Assembly: GCA_002067565.1 (NCBI GenBank) | Contig: MVQZ01000307.1 | Location: forward strand, 1 to 14,440 | Source: Methanobacterium sp. PtaU1.Bin242 | GTDB lineage: Archaea > Methanobacteriota > Methanobacteria > Methanobacteriales > Methanobacteriaceae | DNA: 14,440 nt | Direction: 5' to 3' | Translations under genes and position numbers: made by a program | Shown: piece by piece, positions 1 through 6,216 of the stretch | Numbering within the stretch: position 1 is the stretch's first letter | Layout of the letters: every line of letters starts with the position of its first letter | The notes under the pieces: generated by a model | Databases searched by the model: none | The model's input: only the letters and a program-made list of their open reading frames with translations | What the model was told of the DNA's origin: nothing

Positions 1-167
1 ATGCTCTTGTTAAAACATCCTTCACAATGGATTGGGCATCCCTGAACCCATAATACAGCCCGGTTTCCAGGTCCGTTAACCAGAGAATGCTTCAGAAACT
101 CAGCATAGTTTATATATTCTCCTGTTTGATCATTTACCCCCGAATAATCTCCCATATCCAGTATCAT
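1..167 (-). CDS. Radical SAM / 4Fe-4S single-cluster activase-like protein (N-terminal part, runs off left edge)
   Basis: Only the first 55 codons lie in the window. The protein begins MILDMGDYSG and reaches a GPGNR segment at residues 32-36, then WVQGCPIHCEGCFN at 40-53. The cysteines C44, C48 and C51 form the CX3CX2C motif that holds the 4Fe-4S cluster and S-adenosylmethionine in radical SAM enzymes. The GPG-R-x-V-x-W-x-QGC context resembles the NrdG/pyruvate-formate-lyase-activase type of small activating enzymes. The ATG (165-167) overlaps the stop of the DUF2997 gene as ATGA, so the two are probably translationally coupled. A second in-frame ATG at 153-155 is possible but lacks that overlap. 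Its substrate is unknown and no glycyl radical enzyme is visible. It could be an activase, a peptide modifier, or a radical SAM enzyme specialised for this operon. The family call is strong; the role is inference. Confidence 0.85.
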   Translation of the reverse strand, partial: MILDMGDYSGVNDQTGEYINYAEFLKHSLVNGPGNRAVLWVQGCPIHCEGCFNKS

Positions 168-376
168 TGGTTTTTCTCACAATTTTTTTCCTGTAAAGGT
201 GGTAATGATTTCTGGGACTGATAATAATCTGTTTTGTAAATTCTCTCCTGTACTTCACCCAGCGCTTCCTCTAATTCATGGGTTATATCTTCACATGCCG
301 ATCCTCTAACTCCTTTAACCTCAATAATCACTTTACCAGTTTTATTTATAGTTATTTCCACTTCTTCAATTTCCAA
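164..376 (-). CDS. DUF2997 family small protein
   Basis: A 70-residue acidic protein. The N-terminal half reads as two short beta strands (EVEITI, residues 5-10, and GKVIIEVKGV, 14-23), then G25, C28 and an amphipathic helix ending in LG at 39-40. This layout (x-I-x-I-x-x-x-G-K-V-x-x-x-V-x-G-x-x-G-x-x-C) is how I recognise DUF2997, a family of unknown function known from cyanobacteria and other bacteria. The tail after residue 50 is polar and probably disordered, with a second cysteine at 66. The start is a TTG at 374-376: an in-frame stop lies just upstream (383-385), the nearby ATG at 379-381 is out of frame, and GGAGATGAT at 382-390 is well placed. The stop overlaps the ATG of the radical SAM gene. 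DUF2997 may be a partner or substrate of that enzyme, which is inference. Confidence 0.8.
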   Translation of the reverse strand: MEIEEVEITINKTGKVIIEVKGVRGSACEDITHELEEALGEVQERIYKTDYYQSQKSLPPLQEKNCEKNQ

Positions 377-469
377 AACATATCATCTCCTTTCTGAATT
401 TGAATAACCAGTTATAATTTTAATTTTAGCAATATCAAGAGTATTTACGACTTTAGTGACATTTATCCT
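377..469 (-). other. 93-bp gap inside the Hsp70-DUF2997 part of the operon
   Basis: All other junctions in this gene run are overlaps or gaps of at most 39 bp, so a 93-bp spacer stands out. On the minus strand it contains an AT-rich stretch with AAATTATAAC near 411-421. This could be a weak TATA box, although the start it predicts would fall almost on the ribosome binding site. I see no strong hairpin or T-tract. The gap could hold an internal promoter or an mRNA processing site for the DUF2997/radical SAM pair. Neither is established. Confidence 0.25.
382..390 (-). promoter_or_regulatory. Ribosome binding site fixing the TTG start of the DUF2997 gene
   Basis: The minus-strand sequence GGAGATGAT closely matches the archaeal anti-Shine-Dalgarno partner GGAGGTGAT. 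It ends 5 nt before the TTG at 374-376. The ATG between them opens only a nine-codon frame, so the TTG is the best start. Confidence 0.6.
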
Positions 470-2074
470 TTACATATGACTCATGTCTAATTTTACAATA
501 GGATAATCCCTGTAAACCACTTTCTGAGTTTTCAAGTCTACTGCAGTGAAAACAAGCTCACTATCCTGGTTTACATTGAAATACAACTCGAATCGTGCCT
601 CTCCCAGATCAGCTGGTGGATCAGCAGTTAAAAAGGTGGGGTTCCTCTTGTTTACCTGGAAGTATGTTCTGTTTTTAATCTCATCTTCCAAGACATTTAC
701 AATACGTGGGCATTCTAGAGGGTCGAAGATTATTTCACTGGTATCATGGAAGTTATGTTCCGTTTTTATTTGATAAATGGGTATTCCTAGATGAGTTTGA
801 CCCCGATATGATGGTTTCAAACGTAATTTTCTTGCTGGAGTTTCTGTAGGATAGGTTGTGCCTTTTTTAACAATCACATCGTACTCATATTGATTTGTAA
901 CAGGATTCACATGACGTATAGCATAATCATATTGTATATGATTGTGTAAATTATCTTCAGCAGCAAACAACGCGGCACCTCTGCTAACTGCATCCATAGA
1001 TCCATTAAATCTAACTTTGTCCTTGCCAAATATGTTTTTTACGAGTTTTTGTACTGAAGGAATCTGTGCAGAGCCACCTACCATCAAAACAGCATTTAAA
1101 TCATTTGTACTGTATCCATATTCCCTGGAAACGGATAATGCTCTCATAATTGTTTGAGAAATTATAGTGTAGAAATTATTGTCCTCCAGCAGTTCCTCAA
1201 ATTCCATTCGACTTATCTGGAATTCTATTTCCATTTCTGTGTCCGGATCTGTTAAACAGATCTCTGCATGTTTATGGAAGGAAAGTTCTTTTTTAGCCCT
1301 TTCACATTCCCACAGTAAAGTTTGCTTTAACTGTTCCTTTCCCTGTTTATCTTCAGAAAAGCTCTGTTTAAGGATTTCTCTAAAAATATACTGGTCAATA
1401 TCCATACCACCTATATATTCACCGGATTTACCCAGAACCCTGCATCCTGGACCCTGGTTGGAACTGTTTTCCTCATGGGTCTGCACCACTGAAACATCCA
1501 GTGTACCTCCTCCAAAATCAATTACAAGATATACATCATTATTCTGAATATTAACCCCAAATCCCTGGGCAGCAGCAGTGGGTTCATCCATCAATCGGTA
1601 ATGATCCATTCCAATTCTGTGGGTGACTGTGCTGATCCATCTGGAATAGTTTTCAAAGGATTCAACAGGTACAGTGAAAATCACATTTCCCTTACTGCTA
1701 TCCAGCCTTTTACCTGCATTAACAAGGACATAGGATAGAAATTCTGTTCCTGCCTCCAAGTGATCTATGTAACGATTTCCCAGCTTAATCCGTGATGGAT
1801 TCTGGTTGGATATATATCGTTTAATCCAGCGAAAAGTTCCCTTATTATTCAATAGATTCTGTTCAATCACCTGGTTACCATAAAAAATCCCATAATTAGG
1901 AGAATAATTAATCAGGGATGGGATAAAACATATCTTATCAACATCCTCTCCTTGTGAATTTTCACTGCGAGAAATCAGAGGGATGTGAAGGGTAGAACTT
2001 TCTTCGGTTGAATCATCATGATAGGTGATGATGGTATTGCTGGTACCGAAATCTAATGCCATAAACCCAGTCAT
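470..2074 (-). CDS. Divergent Hsp70 (DnaK-type) ATPase without a helical lid
   Basis: A 534-residue Hsp70-family protein. The actin-like nucleotide-binding domain is complete: phosphate-1 loop LDFGTSNT (7-14), connect-1 DEPTAAAQGFG (163-173), phosphate-2 IDFGGGTLDV (185-194), the WECERAKKELS helix (255-265), adenosine motif MVGGSAQIP (331-339) and connect-2 AVSRGAALFAA (362-372). The remaining ~150 residues look like a beta-sandwich substrate domain: FELYFNVNQDSELVFTAVD near 500-518 matches the final strands of the DnaK beta domain. The chain ends there, so the alpha-helical lid and the EEVD-type tail are missing. It probably binds clients or partner proteins without lid closure, as some specialised bacterial Hsp70s do. 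The ATG overlaps the stop of the WD40 gene (TCAT at 2071-2074), with GAGGG about 10 nt upstream. No DnaJ or GrpE gene is nearby, so it is unlikely to be the main cellular DnaK. Confidence 0.9.
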   Translation of the reverse strand: MTGFMALDFGTSNTIITYHDDSTEESSTLHIPLISRSENSQGEDVDKICFIPSLINYSPNYGIFYGNQVIEQNLLNNKGTFRWIKRYISNQNPSRIKLGNRYIDHLEAGTEFLSYVLVNAGKRLDSSKGNVIFTVPVESFENYSRWISTVTHRIGMDHYRLMDEPTAAAQGFGVNIQNNDVYLVIDFGGGTLDVSVVQTHEENSSNQGPGCRVLGKSGEYIGGMDIDQYIFREILKQSFSEDKQGKEQLKQTLLWECERAKKELSFHKHAEICLTDPDTEMEIEFQISRMEFEELLEDNNFYTIISQTIMRALSVSREYGYSTNDLNAVLMVGGSAQIPSVQKLVKNIFGKDKVRFNGSMDAVSRGAALFAAEDNLHNHIQYDYAIRHVNPVTNQYEYDVIVKKGTTYPTETPARKLRLKPSYRGQTHLGIPIYQIKTEHNFHDTSEIIFDPLECPRIVNVLEDEIKNRTYFQVNKRNPTFLTADPPADLGEARFELYFNVNQDSELVFTAVDLKTQKVVYRDYPIVKLDMSHM

Positions 2075-3906
2075 ATTGCATCAACCCTCTCTATAATCAC
2101 ATCTCTATCCAGCAATGTTGATGGAACTTCTTCAATAATCACGTCAAACCTTAATTTTCCCAATATTATGGTTTGAATAAATTTAAGAGCACTTTTATCA
2201 GAGGGGGACAGAGTTTCATCATCCAGTAGTTTATTTATCCCACCCAGATCATGCCCACTGACCTCGTTTACAGAACCAGGTAGAATCATCTGTGAAATCT
2301 TTAACTTCCCCTCACTAGTGGCTGTGGCTATAAACCAACCATCTGGGCTAAAACTTAAACAGTTAACCCAGTTTTGATGATTAACCTCCCTGACTATCTG
2401 GAAATAGTGGGTTTCAAATACCCTGACCAGACCATCCCAACCTCCTGTTACCAGAAATCTTCCATCTGGACTAAAACCCAAACACCGCAACCCCCCAGGG
2501 TGGTTTATCCTTTTATTTAACTGGTATTTTTGAGTGTTAATTAATTCAACAGTATTATAAGTCCCTATAGCCAGTAATTGTTCGTTGGAGCTGAATTTTA
2601 AACAGTTAACCCCTTTCTGGTGTCTAATCTCCCTAAATAACTGGAAATCCTCCACATCAACCACCCTGACCAGACCATCACTACAACCAGAAACCAGAAA
2701 TCTCCCATCAGGACTAAAACCCAAACACCTCACTCCACTTCGATGCTGAATTATTTTAATTAGCTGGAAGTTTCTGGTGTTTACCACCTTAACCACACCA
2801 TCAATACTGGCTGTAGCCAGGAATTGTCCATCAAAACTGAAAGCTAAACAGTTAACCCAGTTCTGGTGTCTAATCTCCCTAAATAACTGGAAATCCTCCA
2901 CATCAACCACCCTGACCAGACCATCACTACAACCAGAAACCAAAAATCTCCCATCAGGACTAAAACCCAAACACCTCACTCCATCTGGATATTGTATCTT
3001 TTTTATTAACTGGAAGTTTTCCTGATCTGTAACCATGACCAAACCCCCTGAATCACCGGTTGCAAAGAACCTGCCATCTAGACTAAAACCCAAACACTGG
3101 ACTGGTGATTGGTGTTGAATCTCCTTTGCAGAGAGTATGATCCTCTGATAAGGATGTTTTTTCAGGGTTTCCCATATTGTCTGGTCAGTTACAGGTGGCT
3201 GATATCCTGCCTGATCCAGAATGTTAAACATTCTATAGGAATAGTAAACAGGTGCCCGGAAAATCAGATCCCAAAGATCATCATACCTTTTTAGGGTCTC
3301 AAATATTGTTATGATACTATCCCACTCAGGGTCACTAAACTGGTTCATATGTGCTTTATTATCCCTTAGTATCAGTATTTCTTCAAGGATCTTGCTTTTC
3401 CCATTTTCGCAGATCACTTCCAGTAACCTTTCTTTGATCTGGGCTTTTGTATTTTGGTAAGCTTTTTTTAAAAGATGCCTGTCCTGTTTTAAATCCAGAT
3501 TCTCGTATTCCTGCCATTGTCTGGTTATAACATAAAATAACACCCTCTTCTGAGTATTTGCAGGTTTGTAACCATTATTTATGATTATATGTTCTACAGG
3601 AAAATTTTTATTTATTAAAATATAATCACATAAGCTCTCAACTGCTATGGGACTCGGTATATCATTTAAAGAAGTTTTAGCAGTGTTAATCACCTCATCA
3701 TTATCTGATCTGACAATTGCATCTGCCATGATCTCAATTGCACTAGTTTGACCTTCCAAAATAGCCTGAGATAACTTTTTTGCAGCACTTTTCCGTGTTT
3801 CTTCACCAATTATAGGTAATGGTAAATACAATTCTTCCTTCAGTGCTTCCAGTTCAAGAGGAGACATGTGATCTTTTTTCAGTATTTTAATTCCAGTAGT
3901 ATCCAT
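2071..3906 (-). CDS. Alpha-helical repeat domain plus seven-bladed WD40 propeller protein
   Basis: A 611-residue cytosolic protein. Residues ~15-260 are helical and HEAT-like, with an FYVITRQWQEYENLDLKQD segment at 124-142. Residues ~262-543 contain seven WD40-type repeats of about 41 residues, each with a core like V-x-CLGFSPDGRFLVSG followed by GLVRV. They start near 263, 304, 345, 386, 427, 467 and 508. Seven blades make a closed propeller with no enzymatic site, so a scaffold or substrate-recognition role is likely. The WD dipeptide at strand ends is degenerate. A ~65-residue acidic tail ends the chain. Blades 2 and 4 are identical over 40 residues. The start ATG (3904-3906) follows GGGAG in the 15-bp gap after the ATPase stop, and the stop overlaps the hsp70 start. 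It is the only scaffold-like gene in the operon and may tether the Hsp70 to the AAA+ ATPase, which is inference. Confidence 0.88.
   Translation of the reverse strand: MDTTGIKILKKDHMSPLELEALKEELYLPLPIIGEETRKSAAKKLSQAILEGQTSAIEIMADAIVRSDNDEVINTAKTSLNDIPSPIAVESLCDYILINKNFPVEHIIINNGYKPANTQKRVLFYVITRQWQEYENLDLKQDRHLLKKAYQNTKAQIKERLLEVICENGKSKILEEILILRDNKAHMNQFSDPEWDSIITIFETLKRYDDLWDLIFRAPVYYSYRMFNILDQAGYQPPVTDQTIWETLKKHPYQRIILSAKEIQHQSPVQCLGFSLDGRFFATGDSGGLVMVTDQENFQLIKKIQYPDGVRCLGFSPDGRFLVSGCSDGLVRVVDVEDFQLFREIRHQNWVNCLAFSFDGQFLATASIDGVVKVVNTRNFQLIKIIQHRSGVRCLGFSPDGRFLVSGCSDGLVRVVDVEDFQLFREIRHQKGVNCLKFSSNEQLLAIGTYNTVELINTQKYQLNKRINHPGGLRCLGFSPDGRFLVTGGWDGLVRVFETHYFQIVREVNHQNWVNCLSFSPDGWFIATATSEGKLKISQMILPGSVNEVSGHDLGGINKLLDDETLSPSDKSALKFIQTIILGKLRFDVIIEEVPSTLLDRDVIIERVDAI
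2600..2737 (-). repeat. Intragenic direct repeat, copy A (encodes WD40 blade 4)
   Basis: This 138-bp stretch recurs at 2846-2983, offset by 246 bp, which is exactly two 41-codon blades. I count three mismatches between the copies. The encoded 40-residue segment (391-430 of the protein) is identical in both. Other blades of the same propeller differ much more, so this pair arose by recent duplication of a two-blade unit or was kept alike by gene conversion. Confidence 0.9.
2846..2983 (-). repeat. Intragenic direct repeat, copy B (encodes WD40 blade 2)
   Basis: Partner of the repeat at 2600-2737. It encodes residues 309-348 of the WD40 protein. The differences from copy A are two bases near 2858-2859 and one in the AAACCA(A/G)AAATC stretch. 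Confidence 0.9.
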
Positions 3907-3921
3907 AAAACTTATCTCTCC

Positions 3922-5454
3922 CTAAAATTCAAGAGGAGGTATCCTAACAAAACATTCTTCTGCTGTTTCAAGTTGTCTGAAAGATGCGGACTGTGCTCTT
4001 CCTTCTTTTAACCATTTCCTGAGCCCTTCAACCTCTTCTCGTTTGGATTTGGATAATGGAACCTGTCTTTTTATATTTTCCAGAATATCTGATGTGGTTA
4101 TCTCTCTCATCCCGTCGTTAAATGCCAAGTACATAGCATCTATAACTGATTGTTCTATTTCCGCACCAACAAATCCTTCTGATTCTCTGGAAAGTTTATC
4201 CAGATCAAAACTTAGGGGTAATCTCTTTCTTTTTTTAAGATGAACACTGAAAATATCCTTACGTTCCTCAAAAGTGGGTAAATCCAGGAAAAATATTTCA
4301 TCAAAGCGCCCTTTTCGCAACAGCTCCGGTGGTAAAGCATTGATGTTGTTGGCGGTTGCTACCACAAAACAGGGGCTGGTTTTCTCCTGCATCCAGGTCA
4401 ATACACTGGCAAATACTCTTTGACTGGTGCCTGAATCCCCATAATTAGGCGAAAATGCTTTTTCAATTTCATCGATCCATAAAATACAGGGAGCTATAAT
4501 TTCTGCTATTTTCAATGCTTTGCGAGTTCTTTCTTCAGATTCACCCACCAGACTACCAAACAGAGATCCCACATCCAATCTTAAAAGTGGTAAACGCCAT
4601 AGGTTGCTTATCATCTTGGCGGTTAAACTTTTACCAGTTCCTGGAATGCCTATTAAAGCCATTCCCTTGAGCGGTGGTAAACCATAGTCCTGTGCATCCT
4701 TAGAAAATGCCTTCTCCCTTAATATCAACCATTCTTTAAGCACATCCAGACCACCCACATTATCTGGACTTTCTGAGTTACTGTGAAATTCAAGGGCTTC
4801 ACTCTGACGCACTACCTGTTTTTTTTCATTGTTAACAGTGATTATATCCCTATCATCAATTGATCCACCAGTTACAATTGATTTTGCAAAAATTCTCTGG
4901 GCCTGGTTAGCAGTCATCCCCATAGCCGCCTGTATCAGTTTTTCCTTACCCTTAGCTGTGAGATTCACCTTAACATTGGGTGTTTCCAGGAGATGATCAA
5001 ATACATTTTCCAGTTCCATGTAACTGGGTAAATCGAAATTAATGATTACCGATTCATCATACAATTCATCAGGCAATTTCGAAGTAGGTGTAGTTATAAT
5101 CAATGATTTTCGTGAGTATTTCAATTTTTGAGCTGTGTTACGTAGTTTTCTTCTAACCTGGGAATTTGCCCAGAAATCATGGAAATCTTTAAGAATGAAA
5201 ATGGTTTTCTCCTTACTACTTCCAATAGTATCCAGGGCAACTAAAGGATCCTTGGACTGACTCATGTTAGTTTCCAATATACCTATGTTTTTAAAGCCAT
5301 CAGCACAATCCCAGGTAACACAGGACCTGTTTATATTATCAGTAACTTCTTTTACCCGGGATATTGTTCTTTCTTCTTCATGGGTTTTAACCACAATTAA
5401 TGATATACTGGCCCTCAAACACGTGTTCAGCTCCGTCTCAAATTCTATTGACAT
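3922..5454 (-). CDS. Ycf46-like AAA+ ATPase
   Basis: A 510-residue protein with two parts. Residues ~1-210 resemble the N-terminal half of Ycf46: a strand ending VVKTHEEERTI, then a Walker-B-like TIFILKDFHDFW (84-95) and RRKLRNTAQKLK, with no P-loop, so it looks like a degenerate NTPase domain. Residues ~225-470 form a complete AAA+ module of the FtsH/Cdc48 clade: Walker A GIPGTGKS (269-276), pore-loop region SLFGSLVGESEERTR, Walker B ILWIDEIEK (324-332), sensor 1 VVATANN (364-370), arginine-finger segment RKGRFDE (380-386) and sensor-2 GAE (430-432). There is no protease domain, so it is probably a hexameric remodelling ATPase. The start is the ATG at 5452-5454, because AAGGTGAT lies just upstream; an earlier in-frame GTG at 5461-5463 falls inside that site. 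Ycf46 is conserved in cyanobacteria and some plastids with no firm biochemical role. The gap to the DUF1257 stop is 39 bp. Confidence 0.88.
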   Translation of the reverse strand: MSIEFETELNTCLRASISLIVVKTHEEERTISRVKEVTDNINRSCVTWDCADGFKNIGILETNMSQSKDPLVALDTIGSSKEKTIFILKDFHDFWANSQVRRKLRNTAQKLKYSRKSLIITTPTSKLPDELYDESVIINFDLPSYMELENVFDHLLETPNVKVNLTAKGKEKLIQAAMGMTANQAQRIFAKSIVTGGSIDDRDIITVNNEKKQVVRQSEALEFHSNSESPDNVGGLDVLKEWLILREKAFSKDAQDYGLPPLKGMALIGIPGTGKSLTAKMISNLWRLPLLRLDVGSLFGSLVGESEERTRKALKIAEIIAPCILWIDEIEKAFSPNYGDSGTSQRVFASVLTWMQEKTSPCFVVATANNINALPPELLRKGRFDEIFFLDLPTFEERKDIFSVHLKKRKRLPLSFDLDKLSRESEGFVGAEIEQSVIDAMYLAFNDGMREITTSDILENIKRQVPLSKSKREEVEGLRKWLKEGRAQSASFRQLETAEECFVRIPPLEF

Positions 5455-5458
5455 TAAA

Positions 5459-5466
5459 ATCACCTT
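5459..5466 (-). promoter_or_regulatory. Ribosome binding site fixing the ATG start of the AAA+ ATPase
   Basis: The minus strand reads AAGGTGAT followed by TTTA and then ATG. The match to the archaeal Shine-Dalgarno consensus is excellent. It overlaps the in-frame GTG that would give a three-residue longer protein, so the ATG at 5452-5454 is preferred. Confidence 0.7.
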
Positions 5467-5493
5467 GTAATCATTAAAAATTGTTTTTAATAT

Positions 5494-5910
5494 TTATTTT
5501 TCAGTCCATCGTCTAACCAGAATTCTTATGCTGCCATCTGACTGCTCTTCCTTTTTAAGGAGATCAAAACCTGCATTTTGAGTCTTTTCTTCAACAATTT
5601 TCATTGCATATTCCCTTTTAATCCTATTTTTAACTGTTTTAAATTGTTCATTTAAATCTGCAGAAAATATATCTGAATTAGCTCCTTTAACCCCCTCCCA
5701 GTCTGCTAAAATATCATAGGTTCCCTCTGCATTTTTTGAGAATCCAACATCATATCCACGACCCATTTTAACCAGCAGATCAACCTTTTTTGTGCCATTA
5801 TATCCTCTTATTTCAGCATTTTCCTGAATTCGGAAACCCATTTCATACAAACATTTAATTAGCAACTTTTTATCTGTGATTTTGGTTTTTATCCTGCTAA
5901 AATGAGACAT
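5494..5910 (-). CDS. DUF1257 (Ycf35-like) protein
   Basis: A 138-residue soluble protein. It opens MSHFSRIKTKITDKKLL, the signature start of DUF1257 (Ycf35), and continues with a helix ending in EMGF, then GYNGTKKVDLLVKM and the GYDVGFSKNAEGTYDILADW block. A helical region (EQFKTVKNRIKREYAMKIV) follows, and the chain ends with a strand IRILVRRW typical of the family. Length is normal. The family is found in cyanobacteria, plastids and scattered bacteria and archaea, and no biochemical function is established. ATG at 5908-5910 is preceded by AAAGGAG with a 7-nt spacer. It is the first gene of the predicted operon and is divergent from the metallophosphoesterase gene across a 306-bp region. DUF1257, DUF2997 and a Ycf46-like ATPase in one operon suggests the three act together. 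No cysteines or obvious catalytic motifs are visible. Confidence 0.85.
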   Translation of the reverse strand: MSHFSRIKTKITDKKLLIKCLYEMGFRIQENAEIRGYNGTKKVDLLVKMGRGYDVGFSKNAEGTYDILADWEGVKGANSDIFSADLNEQFKTVKNRIKREYAMKIVEEKTQNAGFDLLKKEEQSDGSIRILVRRWTEK

Positions 5911-6216
5911 GAAATAACTCCTTTTATTACTAATATATAATTTAGTATTAACAGCAATTTACAAATCCCCTTCATGATTTATATGATTGAACAATTTTTC
6001 AGGCGAAAAAATATATAGTCCCAATATTAAGTGTAGTAATATGAGCGATCATCTATTTAGTATTAAAAGTGATCCCACGTTTAGTATCAGCCATAATTAC
6101 TAATAAAATTTACCCTAATTTACCCTAAAAATAATCTCATTATGGGTTGATTATTCCCGAAATTTGAATCATTTCATGCAAAATTATTACTTATCCATTT
6201 TCAGGATCTTGATTAA
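5911..6216. promoter_or_regulatory. Divergent intergenic region with repeated TTAGTA/TACTAA words
   Basis: This is the only long spacer before the six-gene operon, so it probably carries the operon promoter. On the minus strand CTATATATTTTTT (6006-6018) is a good TATA box and would give a leader of about 80 nt. A second AT box (ATTATATATTA near 5932-5943) lies too close to the ribosome binding site. The word TTAGTA or its complement appears at 5928, 5942, 6057, 6081 and 6098. Near the plus-strand gene, TTTACCCTAA is repeated in tandem at about 6109-6128. No ORF or RNA gene is evident. Promoter positions are inference. Confidence 0.45.
6047..6087. repeat. 24-bp spaced direct repeat GATC-N5-TTTAGTAT
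   Basis: GATC, five variable bases and TTTAGTAT occur at 6047-6063 and again at 6071-6087, exactly 24 bp apart. The second copy ends two bases into a C where the first continues TTA. Two copies on the same face of the helix (about two turns plus) upstream of a divergent promoter pair could be a regulator binding site. Confidence 0.5.

Noticed and set aside
1179..1547. 122-codon plus-strand reading frame inside hsp70
   Set aside because: It is antisense to a gene with complete Hsp70 motifs, is serine-rich in the way of antisense frames, and has no ribosome binding site.
470..2074. Main cellular DnaK
   Set aside because: The helical lid and the grpE/dnaJ neighbours are absent, and the gene is embedded in a different operon.
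1..5910. Phage- or plasmid-borne defence island
   Set aside because: No integrase, transposase, phage structural gene, nuclease or toxin is visible, and base composition matches the rest of the window; a conflict role remains only one possibility.
6047..6087. Remnant CRISPR repeats
   Set aside because: Only two 17-bp partial matches 24 bp apart, with no spacer-sized intervals and no cas genes.
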